NCBI GenBank assembly: GCA_024362935.1
Contig: JANCRA010000116.1
Coordinates: 494,501 to 558,500, forward strand
Source: Setophaga petechia
Taxonomy: Eukaryota > Chordata > Aves > Passeriformes > Parulidae
Length of the DNA: 64,000 nucleotides
Direction: 5' to 3'
Positions 24,793 to 37,284 of this stretch are shown one piece after another. The notes below the pieces were generated by a model that did no database searches, was not told the DNA's origin, and saw only the letters and a program-made list of their open reading frames with translations. The position numbers were made by a program, and so were the translations under genes. The stretch's first letter is position 1. Every line of letters starts with the position of its first letter.

Positions 24793-25097
24793 TGGGGGGA
24801 GAAAAGGGAGAAAGCAGCCAAATTTGGGAGGGGGAGGGTCAGGGGGACTGGAGGATGCTGCTCCGGGCTGGGGGAAGGGAGGGACAGCACGGTCACTGAT
24901 GCTGCTGATGCTGCTGCCGGCGGGGAGAGGTGCTGGAGGCTCCTCGGGAGCCTGGGAAGGGTCTCCTGGCCCTTCCAGCAGCTCTGGGCCATCTCCTCCC
25001 AGGCCTGCGGTCACCAGGGCACAGCCCAGGGCAGGGCCGGGCACTCTGAGCCCTTGGGAGGCTCAGCCAGGGGTAGGAAGGGCTGAGCACCAGGGAA

Positions 25098-25400
25098 TCG
25101 TGGAATGCTTGGGGTTGGAAAGGAGCTCGGAGATCACAAAGCCCAACCATGCCCAGCACTGCCAGGGCCACCAGTGCCCCATGTCCCCAAGTGCCACATC
25201 CACACGGCTGGAAATCCCTCAGGGATGGGCACTGCAAACCTCCCTGGGCACTTCCAGTGCCTGACCCCCCTTTCCATGGGGAAATTCCTGCTGTGCCCAC
25301 CCTGAGCTCCCCTGAGGCCGTTCCCTCTGCTCCTGTCCCTGTTCCCCTCCTGGCAGGAGCTGTGCAGAGCCACAAGGGCCCCCTGAGCCTCCTTTGCTCC
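25098..25400 (-). mobile_element. CR1 LINE fragment
   Basis: Antisense CR1 3' end: AATCGTGGAATGCTTGGGGTTGGAAAGGAGCTCGG-type start (25099), GATGGGCACTGCAAACCTCC, and CCTGAGCCTCCTTTGCTCCAG. It runs into the 30-bp minisatellite at 25405. Confidence 0.85.
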
Positions 25401-25402
25401 AG

Positions 25403-25640
25403 GCTGAGCCCCTGCCCAGCTCCTCAGGGATTCTGCAGCCCCTGCCCAGCTCCTCAGGGACTCTGCAGCCCCTGCCCAGCTCCTCAGGGATTCTGCAGCC
25501 CCTTCCCAGCTCCTCAGGGATTCTGCAGCCCCTGCCCAGCTCCTCAGGGATTCTGCAGCCCCTTCCCAGCTCCTCAGGGATTCTGCAGCCCCTTCCCAGC
25601 TCCTCAGGGATTCTCCAGCCCCTCCCCAGCTCCATTCCCT
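25403..25640 (-). repeat. 30-bp minisatellite grown inside a CR1
   Basis: Eight units of CTGCCCAGCTCCTCAGGGA-TTCTGCAGCCC, with TTCCCAGC variants. The flanks are CR1: AGGCTGAGCCCCTGCCCAGC before, and CCCCAGCTCCATTCCCTGTC, CACACTCCAGCCCC after. Confidence 0.9.
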
Positions 25641-25884
25641 GTCCTGGTCACACTCCAGCCCCTTTTTTGTCACCCCTTTGCATTCCCAGTCAAATGGGAC
25701 CTTCCCAGTTATCCAGCAGAGCTGATAAATGATGGGAAATGTCTCTGTGACTCCTTCCTTCCCCCAGCTGTCCCAGCCCCTCTGGATGGATCCATCCTGC
25801 CCCATGGATCTGTGGTGTCTCAGCAGCATTTCAGGTCACTGACCAGCTCCCCTTGGGTTATGGGGCTTGGAGCACCTGGCCTAG

Positions 25885-27035
25885 TGGGAAATGTCCATGG
25901 AAAGTGTCCTTGACCATGGAAAGTGTCCCTGATCATGGAAAGTGTCACTGTCCATGGAAAGTGTCCCTGATCATGGAAAGTGTCACTGTCCATGGAAAGT
26001 GTCCCAGTCCACGGAAGGTGTCCTTGACCATAGAAAATGTCCCTGGCCATGGAAGGGGTCCATGAAAGGTGTCCTTGCTCATGGAAGGTGTCCATGGCCA
26101 TGGAAGGGGCCCATGGAAGATGTCCTTGGCCATGGAACGTGTCCCTGGCCATGGAAAGTGTCCATGGAAGATGTCCCTGGCCATGGAACGTGTCCCTGGC
26201 CATGGAAAGTGTCCATGGAAGATGTCCCTGACCATGGAAGGGGTCCATGCTCATGGAGGATGTCCCTGTCCATGGAAAGTGTCCTTGCTCATAGAAGGTG
26301 TCCCTGGCCATGGAAGGTGTCCCTGTCCATGGCAAGTGTCCCTTTTCATGGAAGATGTCCCTGTTCATGGAAGGAGTCCCTGATCATGGAAAGTGTCCAT
26401 GAAAGGTGTCCCTGGCTATGGAAGGTGGCCCTGGAAGGTGTCCCTGTCTAAGGAGGGTGTCCCTGACCATGGAAAGTGTCCCAGGCTATGGAAGGGTTCC
26501 CTGGCCATGAAGGGTGTCTCTGGCCATGGAAGGTGTGCCTGGAAGGTGTCCCTGGCCATGGAAGGTGTCTCTGGCCATGGAGGGTATCCCTGGCCATGGA
26601 AGGTGTCCATGGAAAGTGTCCCTGTCCATGGAAGGTGTCCCTGACCATGGAGGGTATCCCTGGCCATGGAAGGTGTCCCTGGCCATGGAAAGTGTCCCTG
26701 GCCATGGAAGGTGTCTCTGGCCATGGAGGGTATCCCTGGCCATGGAAGATGTCCCTGGCCATGGAAAGTGTCTCTGGCCATGGAAGATGTCCCTGTTCAT
26801 GGAAGGTATCCATGGAAGGTGTTCCAGATCATGGAAGGTGTCCCTGTCCACGGAAGGTGCTCATGGAGGGTGTCCCTGACCATGGAAGGTGTCCATGGAA
26901 GGTGTCCCTGGCCATGGAGGGTGTCCCTGACCATGGAAGGTGTCCCTGGCCATGGAAAGTGTCCCTGGCCATGGAAAGCATCCATGGAGGGTGTCCCTGG
27001 CCATGGAAGGTGTCCCTGGCCATGGCAGGGGGTGG
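25885..27035. repeat. 19-bp minisatellite CCATGGAAGGTGTCCCTGG
   Basis: About 60 copies over 1.15 kb, some shortened by 5 bp (TCCATGGAAGGTG). The CCATGG core is palindromic. Confidence 0.95.
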
Positions 27036-27923
27036 CTGAGATGGTTTTAGGTCCCATCCCACCCAAAGCACTGAAGTGTCCCCATGGATGGATCTCTCAG
27101 GAACAAGACAAGGACAGCAGTGCTGGCTGAGGAACCCTCCTGCAATTGCTACAGACCTGCAGCCAACTGAGGGGGACCTGAACGTGAGAGAATTCGGGAA
27201 ATACTCAAAAACCTTTGATTATATCACAGAAAACATGTTTCAGAGCATCTCCAGCCTCTGGTTGCAGAGCCCAGCAGCTGTGGAGCCCCAAGGCCTCTCC
27301 ATGTCCTGCTCTGAGCAGCACCAGCCACCCCCAGGGTTGGCATTTTCCTAAATCCACAATTCCAGCTCTTCATTTATCCATTTGCTGCCCTGAGGAGCTC
27401 TCTCCTGACAGAGATTTTCCTCCCATGCAAGCATCCAAAGATTATCAGCTCAGCTTTGTTAAAACCAAAGACAGAACTCGTGGTTCTCCTCAGCAAGGCA
27501 GATTGTTGCCTGAAATGTTGGTGTTAAAACTCTTTCCTGACAACTTCCCAGTTTCTCTACCCAGTTGAAATCCTGGTGTGCCCCAAAACTGGGCACAGTC
27601 GTTTGAGAGATGTTCTCATGGCTGCAGTACAAATGGATGATTAATGAATTACTGATATTCTGTTTTCTGCCAAAATCACCAAGTTGGGGGAAAACAGTTT
27701 TGAGAGAAACCTGAATTTTGTGAAGTTTTCCTTCAAATTAACAATAAAAATTGAATTTAAGAGGTGACCAATACAGTTCTCTTCATTTTAGGTTTCTCTC
27801 AAGTCTTTTTGACCCCTGCCTTTGAAAGAAATGTTCAGTTTTCATAATAAAAAAACGTATTCAGTCAAAATGTTTTTCACAAAACCATGGAAAGTCCCCT
27901 GACATCTCAAGATTAGAACCATG

Positions 27924-28015
27924 GAATCATGGAATGGTTTGGCTTGGAAGGGACCTTAAAAATCCTCTCATTTCCACCCTGTCCTGCAGCAGCTGGAGCT
28001 GGGTGCTGGTGGCCA
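27924..28015 (-). mobile_element. CR1 LINE 3' fragment
   Basis: ATGGAATCATGGAATGGTTT followed by GGCTTGGAAGGGACCTTAAA is the antisense CR1 3' terminus. Confidence 0.85.
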
Positions 28016-28534
28016 AAGCCTTCATGGTAAAGAAAAACCAGAAAAATCTGGAATGGATAAATCTCAGGAGCCAAATATCCCAAATTTATTCCTTTTAATT
28101 GTTCCAAATAAAAGAGGAAAGCTGGAAATGCTCTGCCTGTGACAGGACCCATGGTCAGCACTTTTCCACCAGAGCTGGATCAGGGCTGCTCCCTCACCCT
28201 GGGCTGGGGGAATTAAAAAGCACCAGAAGTTGAAATGAAAATTATCTTTAAACAATAAAAATGGAGGAAAGTTGGAATATTTGGCTGTTCTGGAATATCT
28301 GGTTGTTTTGGCTTTTGAGAGTTATTAAGTTCAGGAGGGTTTTTTTGTTCTGGAATATTTGGCTGTGGTGGTTTTTGAAGGTTTTTCCATTTCAGGGACT
28401 TTTTGTTTGCCAGGGATGTTCCTGCCCCCAGCTGAAATGGGAATAACCAACTGCCCTGAAGCAGAGCAGATTTCAGGATTTTTGGGGCAGCTGTGGGACT
28501 GCAACTTCCCCTCCTTCACTGGGTTGGGCAGTGC

Positions 28535-28665
28535 TGGTTTCATGGCTGGATTTGATGATTTTAAAGGTTTTTCCTGCCTAAATGATCCCATGGTTCTGTG
28601 GTTTGGTGCTGCTGGGTTAATGGTTGGGTTTGATGACCTTAGAAGTATTTTCTAACCTAATTTCA
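28535..28665 (+). mobile_element. CR1 LINE 3' ends, two short copies
   Basis: GATTTGATGATTTTAAAGGT with CCTAAATGATCCCATGGTTC, then GGTTTGATGACCTTAGAAGT with CCTAATTTCATGATTCTTC. Both are degenerate CR1 tails. Confidence 0.6.
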
Positions 28666-29344
28666 TGATTCTTCAGTCAAGGGTTGTGCAAACCCAGGGC
28701 ACCACAGGGAATATTTCTGTGTCTGCTCTGGGGTGCCCTGACCCCCAGGGCAGCACTGACTGTGACCCTCATTCATGGAGAAAATTTCCTGGACTTCAAG
28801 ATAGACTGGAACCCACAAAAAGTGTGAAATGAATAACAGAGAGCAGTGTGGGTGTGTCACTGGATGAGAAATTGAGGGTTTGGGGTTTTTAGGATGTTGT
28901 GGATGGCAGCAAGATGGAGGACACAGGGTGTCATCCTGGGTTTCTTCTTCTTCTTCTTTTTCATGAGTTTGGGTGGCATTTTTGGGCAGAAAAGTCCTCA
29001 TTGCAGCTCTTTGGGATCAGTTATTGGGTTAAAAGGGAAAATAATCTGGGTGTCAGTTATTAATTGCATAGTTTAGTCTTAAAAGACCTTATAAAAAGAG
29101 ATTGTTGGCCATATTTGTGCCTTCTAATGAAAAGCTGCTGAACCTACAGCTGTGAGACTGTTTTACTGATAAGAAATAATGAACACCTGAGTGTGAACAT
29201 GAATTACTGCCTCAAGAGCCTTCAGTCCTGACCCAGAGAAACCCACAACTGGGACCCACACAAAGGGTGGGAGCTTTAAAAGTTTTTTAAACTTTTGGGG
29301 AATTACCACAGCACAGCTTCTCTGAGGAAAAATATTCAGCAAAG

Positions 29345-31035
29345 ACCTCGACATTAAATCAGGTGGGAAGAAGGGAAATGTGGATTTGGGGAAGGGAAAA
29401 GGAAGGGAAATGTGGGAATGTGGATTTGTGGAGACCTGGACATCAAATCAGGTGGGAAGAAGGGAAATGTGGATTTGGGGAAAGGAAAAGGAAGAGAAAT
29501 TTGAAAATGTGGATTTGTGGAGACCTGGACATTAAATCAGGTGGGAAGAAGGGAAATGTGGATTTGGGAAAGGGAAAAGGAAGGGAAATTTGGGAATGTG
29601 GATTTGTGGACACCTGGACATTTAATCAGGTGGGAAGAAGGGAAATGTGGATTTGGGGAAGGGAAAAGGAAGATTTTTGGGAATGTGGATTTGTGGACAC
29701 CTGGACATTTGATCAGGTGGGAAGAAGGGAAAAGTGGATTTGGGGAAGGGAAAAGGAAGGGTAATGTAGGAATGTGGATTTGTGGACACCTGGACATTAA
29801 ACCAGGTGGGAAGAAGGGAAAAGTGGATTTGGGGAAAGGAAAAGGAAGGGAAATGTGGGAAATTTCCCACATTTGGATTTGTGGACACCTGGACATTAAA
29901 TCAGGTGGGAAGAAGGGAAATGTGGATTAGGGGAAGGGAAAAGGAAGGGAAATTTGGGAATGTGGACTTGTGGACACCTGGACATTTAATCAGGTGGGAA
30001 GAAGGGAAATGTGGATTTGGGGAAGGGAAAAGAAAGATTTTTGGGAATGTGGATTTGTGGAGACCTGGACATTAAACCAGGTGGGAAGAAGGGGAATGTG
30101 GATTTGAGGAACGAAAAGGAAGGGAAATTTGGGAATGTGGATTTGTGGACACCTGGACATTAAATCAGGTGGGAAGAAGGGAAATGTGGATTTGGGGAAA
30201 GGAAAAGGAAGGGAAATGTGGGAATGTGGATTTGTGGAGACCTGGACATTTAATCAGGTGGGAAGAAGGGAAATGTGGATTTGGGGAAGGGAAATGTGGG
30301 AATGTGGATTTGTGGACCCCTGGATATTAAATCAGGTGGGAAGAAGGGAAATGTGGATTTGGGGAAAGAAAAGGAAGGGAAATTGGGGAATGTGGATTTG
30401 TGGAGACCTGGACATTAAATCAGGTGGAAAGAAGGGAAATGTGGATTTGGGGAAGGGAAAAGGAAGGGAAATGTGGGAAATTTCCCACATTTGGATTTGT
30501 GGACACCTGGACATTAAATCAGGTGGGAAGAAGGGAAATGTGGATTTGGGGAAGGGAAAAGGAAGGGAAATTTGGGAATCTGGATTTGTGGAGACCTGGA
30601 CATTAAATCAGGTGGGAAGAAGGGAAATGTGGATCTGGGGAAAGGAAAAGGAAGGGAAATGTGGGAAATTTCCCACATTTGGATTTGTGGAGACCTGGAC
30701 ATTAAACCAGGTGGGAAGAAGGGAAATGTGGATTTGAGGAACGAAAAGGAAGGGAATTTTGGGAATGTGGATTTGTGGAGACCTGGACATTAAATCAGGT
30801 GGGAAGAAGGGAAATGTGGATTTGGGGAAAGGAAAAGGAAGGGAAATGTGGGAATGTGGATTTGTGGAGACCTGGACATTTAATCAGGTGGGAAGAAGGG
30901 AAATGTGGATTTGGGGAAGGGAAATGTGGGAATGTGGATTTGTGGACCCCTGGATATTAAATCAGGTGGGAAGAAGGGAAATGTGGATTTGGGGAAAGGA
31001 AAGGAAGGGAAATGTGGGAATGTGGATTTGTGGCT
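29345..31035. repeat. 89-bp minisatellite, about 19 copies
   Basis: Unit: TGGATTTGTGGAGACCTGGA, CATTAAATCAGGTGGGAAGA, AGGGAAATGTGGATTTGGGG, then an AAGGGAAAAGGAAGG purine tail of variable length. Bases 30115-30340 and 30740-30965 are almost identical, a higher-order copy. Three units carry a 24-bp palindrome (29851, 30469, 30657). Confidence 0.95.
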
Positions 31036-31499
31036 GGAGCAGGAGCTGCCCGGGCCCAGGGTGTCTCTGCAATGAGTGATGATCACAGCCATGGTAACAG
31101 AGCACAGGTGGGACCCCAGCCCACACCTGGGGAGGTGACCCTGCTCCCTGCATGTCCCAGCCTGTCCTGAGCAGCAGCTCCTGAGCTCCAGCCCCGTGGT
31201 CATCCCCAGTCCATCCCCCAGGAGCTCTGCTGCTCCACTGCCCCACCTGAGGGACCCTGCTGGGGCCCCAGGGTGACATCAGGGACATGAGGAGCTCCTT
31301 CTTGGCCTTGCTGTTTGAAATCTTATGGATTCTGAGCCTTTCTTTGGGGTTTTTGGGGGATTTGGTTAACACTGAGCTCTCAGAGCCTCAGCACCTCCAG
31401 CTTTATAACAATTGGAAGCTCAACCCCCAGCATGGCACCAGCTCCAGGTCACTGCAGAGTTGTGAGTTTGGGTGTTCTGGGAAAGCACAGAGCTGCCCA

Positions 31500-32045
31500 C
31501 AGCTCCAGAAACCTCAGCTGTTCAAACAAAACCACCAAAACCCCCCAAATAAAGGCTTTGAGACCCTAAGATTTCAAAAGCAAAGTCAGAAAATCTTCCA
31601 GAGAGAGGAGACACCCAAGGCCTCTGTGGGGGCTGAACCTTCTCCCCTCTGCTCTGGAGGTTGGCTCAGAGTGGGAGGTCCAGAATCCTCAGCTGCTCAG
31701 ACAAAACCACCAAAACCTCTCAAATAAAATCTTTGAGACCCTAAGATTTCAAAAAGCAAGATAAAACTATTTACTGTGTCTGTCTTCCAGAAAGAAGAGA
31801 CACCCAAGGCCTCTGTGGGAGCTGAACCTTCTCCCCTCTGCTCTGGAGGTTGGCTCAGCATGGGAGGTCCAGAAACCTCAGCTGCTCAAACAAAACCACC
31901 AAAACCCCCAAATAAAGGCTTTGAGACCCTAAGATTTCAAATAGCAAGGTCAGAAAAACTTCCCTGAGTGTCTTCCAGAGAGAGGAGACACCCAAGGCCT
32001 CTGTGGGAGCTGAACCTTCTCCCCTCTGCTCTGCAGGTTTGCCCA
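31500..32045. repeat. 184-bp tandem repeat, 3 copies
   Basis: The words CCTCAGCTG.TCA.ACAAAACC, TTTGAGACCCTAAGATTTCA, GAGACACCCAAGGCCTCTGT and GAACCTTCTCCCCTCTGCTC recur three times about 184 bp apart. Confidence 0.9.
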
Positions 32046-33249
32046 GCGTGTGACAGGGTGGGATGGGCTAAACCTGAGATTTCCACAATAATTTCACTTC
32101 CACAGCAGCTCCAGAAAGGTCTCAGGCTGGCACAGGAGCAGTGTGGTGACCTCAGGGCTCGTGGCCTTCCTCAGGACAGGGCTGAAGGAACTTCTCCCTG
32201 GCTTCCTGGGAGAACCATCACATTCCAGGATGCAGATTTTTATATATTTTTTTGGAACATCCAAGCCAGTGGATTGGTGGAAAAGTCACCAGCCCACCCC
32301 AAATATGGCCTTGAGAGTTCCAAAATTGCCGAGTTTGGTTATGATTCCTGATCCTTGCTGGAATGGAAAGCACCTACACAGACACTCAAGAGTTTCTCCT
32401 TTCTTGGAAGGAAAAAAACAAATCCTACTTTTGAATGTGGACATTACTAAAATGAGTCCATTTGGATGAAAATGAGCTCTTAGGCCCATTCCAGCAGGAA
32501 TTCCTCAAGCAGCTCTGCCAAGGAAGAAGGAATTTGTTGCTCTTTGCTGAAGACATCGACCCCAGAATTCTCCTGCTGTTCAGGAGGAAGAGCACGATGG
32601 AAGAGCAGGATTTAGGTTTTAGCATTTCCCTTGGTGCTTTAGGGAAGCTGAGCAAATTCCTCAGGATCCCAACCTCCAGCACATTTCCTTCTCTCACAGA
32701 CCACCAGCCTCACTAGGAACAGGAAATTCAAAAAGCAATTACAGATAATTACATATGTGAGGTGTGATTAATAAGGCATCCTCAGCCCTAAGCAGGCAAG
32801 TCTGGACAGCTGATCCCCTTCCCTTGCATCCTGCACCTCTTGGGGAGCTCAGAGCTGCTCCAGATGAGCCAAAACAGCTCCAAATACACCAAAAAGGACA
32901 AATCCAACCCTGTGTGACAAGAGAGGGGCAAGGCAGGAGATGGGCAGGGAAAGTCTGGGGGTGCACAGACAAAGAGGCCTCTGACCAGGATTGATGATAT
33001 TAAAGGTATTTCTGATTTAATGATTCCTGTGTGGGGCCAGGAGTCAGACTCTTCATTCTTCATTTTTCATTCTTCATGGATCATTCTCCATTCCAGCTCA
33101 GGGTATTCCATAATTCCCAGCAATCATGGAATACCCTGAGTGGGAATGAGGGATGATCCATGGGCTGGCAGAGGAGGGGCAGGGATTTGGTTTTCAGGCC
33201 CAGAGAAAGCAGCAAAGCCCAGGAGCCAGGGGAGGGCAGGAATCCTGGG

Positions 33250-33500
33250 GAGGAGCCCCTCTGTTTACAGTAGGTGCTGCTGAAAGGTGTCCCGAAGAAA
33301 GACAGCAATTAACAGGCCAGCGGAAAAAAATGGCTTCTTTCCACAAAGAGCCTTTTAAGTCTGTTTTTCGGGCCACTTTAAGGGTTAATGTTTAGCTGTT
33401 TATCCGGACTTGTCGGATGTCAGCTCTTTCTTTTGACTCCTAATGGCTTATAGCCATCAGGAGGTGAAGCCTCCTCAAAAGAGCTGGTGTCAGGAATGTT
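33250..33500. promoter_or_regulatory. Candidate conserved non-coding element
   Basis: Single-copy sequence with balanced composition (GACAGCAATTAACAGGCCAGC, CTTTTAAGTCTGTTTTTCGG, GTTTAGCTGTTTATCCGG) embedded in repeat-rich intron. No coding signature was seen. Confidence 0.3.
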
Positions 33501-34026
33501 TTTTTTATGCCCACCAGCACCCACACACCTGCAGCAGCCTGTGCTTGCAGGGGGATAGTTTACATACTTGAACCTGTCTCCCAGGGCCAGGGGTATAAAC
33601 ATGAAACCAGATCCTGTCTGACAGCCCTGGGCGCTGCAGAGGGTCCCTGCTCCCACAGCCACCCCCTGGCCACAAAGCACAGCTCGGGTCGGGTCCTGCT
33701 GCCCAGCTCTGCTGCTCCACCTGGGCGTTTTAGGGCTCTGCAGAATGTTCAGCACCTTTGAGTGGTGAAACAAAGGGGAACTGCCAGGAGCAGCCATCAA
33801 AAACCAGCTGGGTCACAAATCAAAGGCTGCGGGACAGGCAGGGGAGGGAGAACAAAGGCACAGCCCCCACAGCCATCGGGGCTCTGCTCACTGCCGACCT
33901 TCCCTGGCCCCGAGGTGTCACCGAGCCCAATAATCACCCAAACAGGAGGAGCAGGTGGAAACTGAACCACCCTGAAGTGGCCCAGGGGCTCCTAAGCGGT
34001 GCCGGTGGAGCTCCTGAAGGCCAAAA

Positions 34027-34815
34027 CCTTCTCCTCCTCCTTCTTCTTCTCCTTTTCTCCTCTTCCTTCTCCTTTTCCCCTTCTCCTTTTCTCCTTCTCC
34101 TTCTCTCCTTCTTCTCCTTCTCTCCTTCTTCTCCTTCTCCTTTTCTCCTTCTCCTTTTCTCCTTCTCCTTTTCTCCTTCTCCTTTTCTCCTTCTCCTTTT
34201 CTCCTTCTCCTTTTCTCCTTCTCCTTTTCTCCTTCTCCTTTTCTCCTTCTCCTTTTCTCCTTCTCCTTTTCTCCTTCTCCTTTTCTCCTTCTCCTTTTCT
34301 CCTTCTCCTTTTCTCCTTCTCCTTTTCTCCTTCTCCTTTTCTCCTTCTCCTTTTCTCCTTCTCCTTTTCTCCTTCTCCTTTTCTCCTTCTCCTTTTCTCC
34401 TTCTCCTTTTCTCCTTCTCCTTTTCTCCTTCTCCTTTTCTCCTTCTCCTTTTCTCCTTCTCCTTTTCTCCTTCTCCTTTTCTCCTTCTCCTTTTCTCCTT
34501 CTCCTTTTCTCCTTCTCCTTTTCTCCTTCTCCTTTTCTCCTTCTCCTTTTCTCCTTCTCCTTTTCTCCTTCTCCTTTTCTCCTTCTCCTTTTCTCCTTCT
34601 CCTTTTCTCCTTCTCCTTTTCTCCTTCTCCTTTTCTCCTTCTCCTTTTCTCCTTCTCCTTTTCTCCTTCTCCTTTTCTCCTTCTCCTTTTCTCCTTCTCC
34701 TTTTCTCCTTCTCCTTTTCTCCTCCTTTTCCTTTTCTCCTCCTTTTCCTTTTCTCCTTCTCCTTTTCTCCTTCTCCTCCTTCTCCTTTTCTCCTCCTCCT
34801 CCTTCCCCTTCCCCT
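34027..34815. repeat. 14-bp polypyrimidine minisatellite CCTTCTCCTTTTCT
   Basis: About 790 bp of pure C/T on the + strand. From about 34130 to 34725 it is some 42 almost perfect 14-bp copies. It ends in a C-rich run before a CR1. No purine interrupts the homogeneous part. Confidence 0.97.
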
Positions 34816-34827
34816 TGGAAATGCCCC

Positions 34828-34980
34828 TGCATCCCTGGCAGTGCCCAAATCCAGGCTGGACAGGGCTTGGAGCACCCTGGGACAGTGGGAGGTGTTCCTG
34901 CCCGTGGCAGGGGGTGGAACAAGATGAGTTTTAAGGTGGGTCCAACCCAAATCATTCCATGATTCCAGGATTTTAGAGAA
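34828..34980 (+). mobile_element. CR1 LINE 3' fragment
   Basis: CCCTGGCAGTGCCCAAATCC, GGAGCACCCTGGGACAGTGG, then GGTGGGTCCAACCCAAATCA and TTCCATGATTCCAGGATTTT: CR1 3' UTR and tail in sense. Confidence 0.88.
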
Positions 34981-35271
34981 GCATTTGCTCCCAGAAGAAG
35001 TGACCGAGGTCTGCCAGCTCCAGGGCAGGGAAATGCTTTGATTTTGAGATTTTGAGAAAAAAGTGGGGGAGAAAACCCCATGGAAATGGAGATATCATGG
35101 TCCAGAAATGTTCTTTGCTTGGCCAAACTGGCTCCTGCTCTCCTGGTCCAGAGGAGTTTCAGTTGGGACTGAAAAATCCACAAATCCAAAGGGCACTGCA
35201 GGAAAGAGCTTCCAGGTGAGTTTGGGAAATGGGGGTGGCCCTGGGACAAGGCAGGGGCTGCCTCTGTGGCA

Positions 35272-36033
35272 TCACCAGCATGGATCTGCAGCTGGAATCC
35301 CAGCATGGATCTGCAGCTGGAATCCCAGCATGGATCTGCAGCTGGAATCCCAGCATGGATCTGCAGCTGGAATCCCAGCATGGATCTGCAGCTGGAATCC
35401 CAGCATGGATCTGCAGCTGGAATCCCACCATGGATCTGCAGCTGGAATCCCAGCATGGATCTGCAGCTGGAATCCCAGCATGGATCTGCAGCTGGAATCC
35501 CAGCATGGATCTGCAGCTGGAATCATACCATGGATCTGCAGCTGGAATCATACCATGGATCTGCAGCTGGAATCCCACCATGATCTGCAGCTGGAATCCC
35601 AGCATGGATCTGCAGCTGGAATCCTACCATGGATCTGCAGCTGGAATCCTACCATGGATCTGCAGCTGGAATCCCAGCATGGATCTGCAGCTGGAATCAT
35701 ACCATGGATCTGCAGCTGGAATCCCAGCATGGATCTGCAGCTGGAATCCCACCATGATCTGCAGCTGGAATCCCAGCATGGATCTGCAGCTGGAATCCCA
35801 CCATGATCTGCAGCTGGAATCCCAGCATGGATCTGCAGCTGGAATCCCAGCATGGATCTGCAGCTGGAATCCTACCATGGATCTGCAGCTGGAATCCCAG
35901 CATGGATCTGCAGCTGGAATCCCAGCATGGATCTGCAGCTGGAATCCCAGCATGGATCTGCAGCTGGAATCCCAGCATGGATCTGCAGCTGGAATCCCAC
36001 CATGGATCTGCAGCTGGAATCCCACCAGGTGGA
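35272..36033. repeat. 25-bp minisatellite CAGCATGGATCTGCAGCTGGAATCC
   Basis: About 30 copies with very little divergence (CCAGC, CCACC, TACC and ATACC variants; three units lack one G). Confidence 0.96.
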
Positions 36034-36624
36034 GCAGGCAGAAGGGAATTACCAGGACACAGCATCTGCTCCACCCCAGAAGGAGAACCTGAGGGAGCAT
36101 CTCCCCATGGTGGGAATGAGGAGTTGCCATGCAGAAAGGAGAATCTGGGGGTTCTCCTGACTGGAATGTCCCAGCAATGGAATGTTTGGGCTCTGTGGTC
36201 TCTAGAAGCACCAGGCTCTGACCCAAAGCCCTCCCTGGATCAGCAGCTCAGGACAAAGCCCCACTGCAGCCACTTTGGCTCTGGTATGTCACTGCTTGGG
36301 CCTGACTTCATTCCCTCTCTGACACAAGGAAAAGCCAGATCTTCATTCCCAATCACTGCAGTTCTTTGCTTATTCTGAATTCTGTGTTTTCCTTGCTCTT
36401 GACAAAAAATCTTCCTGCAAATATTGAGCAAAAAGTAATTTTAAAAAGCCTTTTAATAGTGTTCTGAAGACTTTGCCTGTGGAGGAGTAGAAAACATGCT
36501 GTGGTGTTTCTTCTGTGCAGGCAGATGAGGAGCTGCTTTACTCAGAAAGCAAAAAGGGAAACTCCTTGCTCCTTGCACTTTACCTTGATTTTTGCTGTAC
36601 AGTCTCCTAGACCTGACATTTGAT

Positions 36625-36748
36625 ACTGCAAAGTACAATAGCACAAATAGAACTGTAGAGTACAACGGTACAAATAGAACTGTAAAGTACAATAGCACAA
36701 ATAGAATTGTAAAGTACAATGGTACAAATAGAACTTTAAAGTACAAGG
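36625..36748. repeat. 27-bp minisatellite
   Basis: Four and a half units of AGTACAATAGCACAAATAGA-ACTGTAA, A-rich. Unit length is 9 codons. Confidence 0.9.
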
Positions 36749-37284
36749 GCAGGACAGGACCAAGCCTGGCATCCCTCCCCGTGCTCTTAGAGAATCCCTT
36801 CACCCAGGAATGCTCTGGACTGCCTCAGGGAGGTCTGGAGCACCTGAACCTGCCTCTGTCCTTGCCCTGAATGCCCCTGAGCACCCCAAAAAGCTCTGTT
36901 GTCACTGACCTGGGGTTTATCCCATGGAGGGTGGCCTGACCTTGCAAGCTCTAAAGCAAACCCAGCTCCAGGTCTCCTTCTGAGGGTGGAGATGATGCCA
37001 GACAGAGAAACTCCAGGTGGGAGCAGGAGCTGGAGCAGATCCCTGCAGCAGATCCCTGCAGCCAGGAGCCTGGTGTGGTCCCATCAGAACTGGGGGTGAC
37101 AGATGTGCCCTTCACCTGAGGAGATCTTTGCCCTCCAATGCTCACCTGAGGCCTGTCCTGCAGCAGGGACCCCTGACTCCCCTCAGTGGGGGATTCTGCT
37201 GCTCTGGTGTCAAAACTCAGCTGAGATAAATCCCATCAGCCTTGAGAGACCCCAGGAAAAACCATCAGAGCACAACTTCTGAGC

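Noticed and set aside
29345..31035. CRISPR-like regular spacing
   Set aside because: Units are contiguous with no unique spacers, and the genome is vertebrate.
33758..34927. Open frame rich in Ser, Phe, Leu and Pro, and its Lys/Arg/Glu-rich mirror on the other strand
   Set aside because: Both are read-through of the 14-bp polypyrimidine array. Codon pattern follows the repeat, not a protein.
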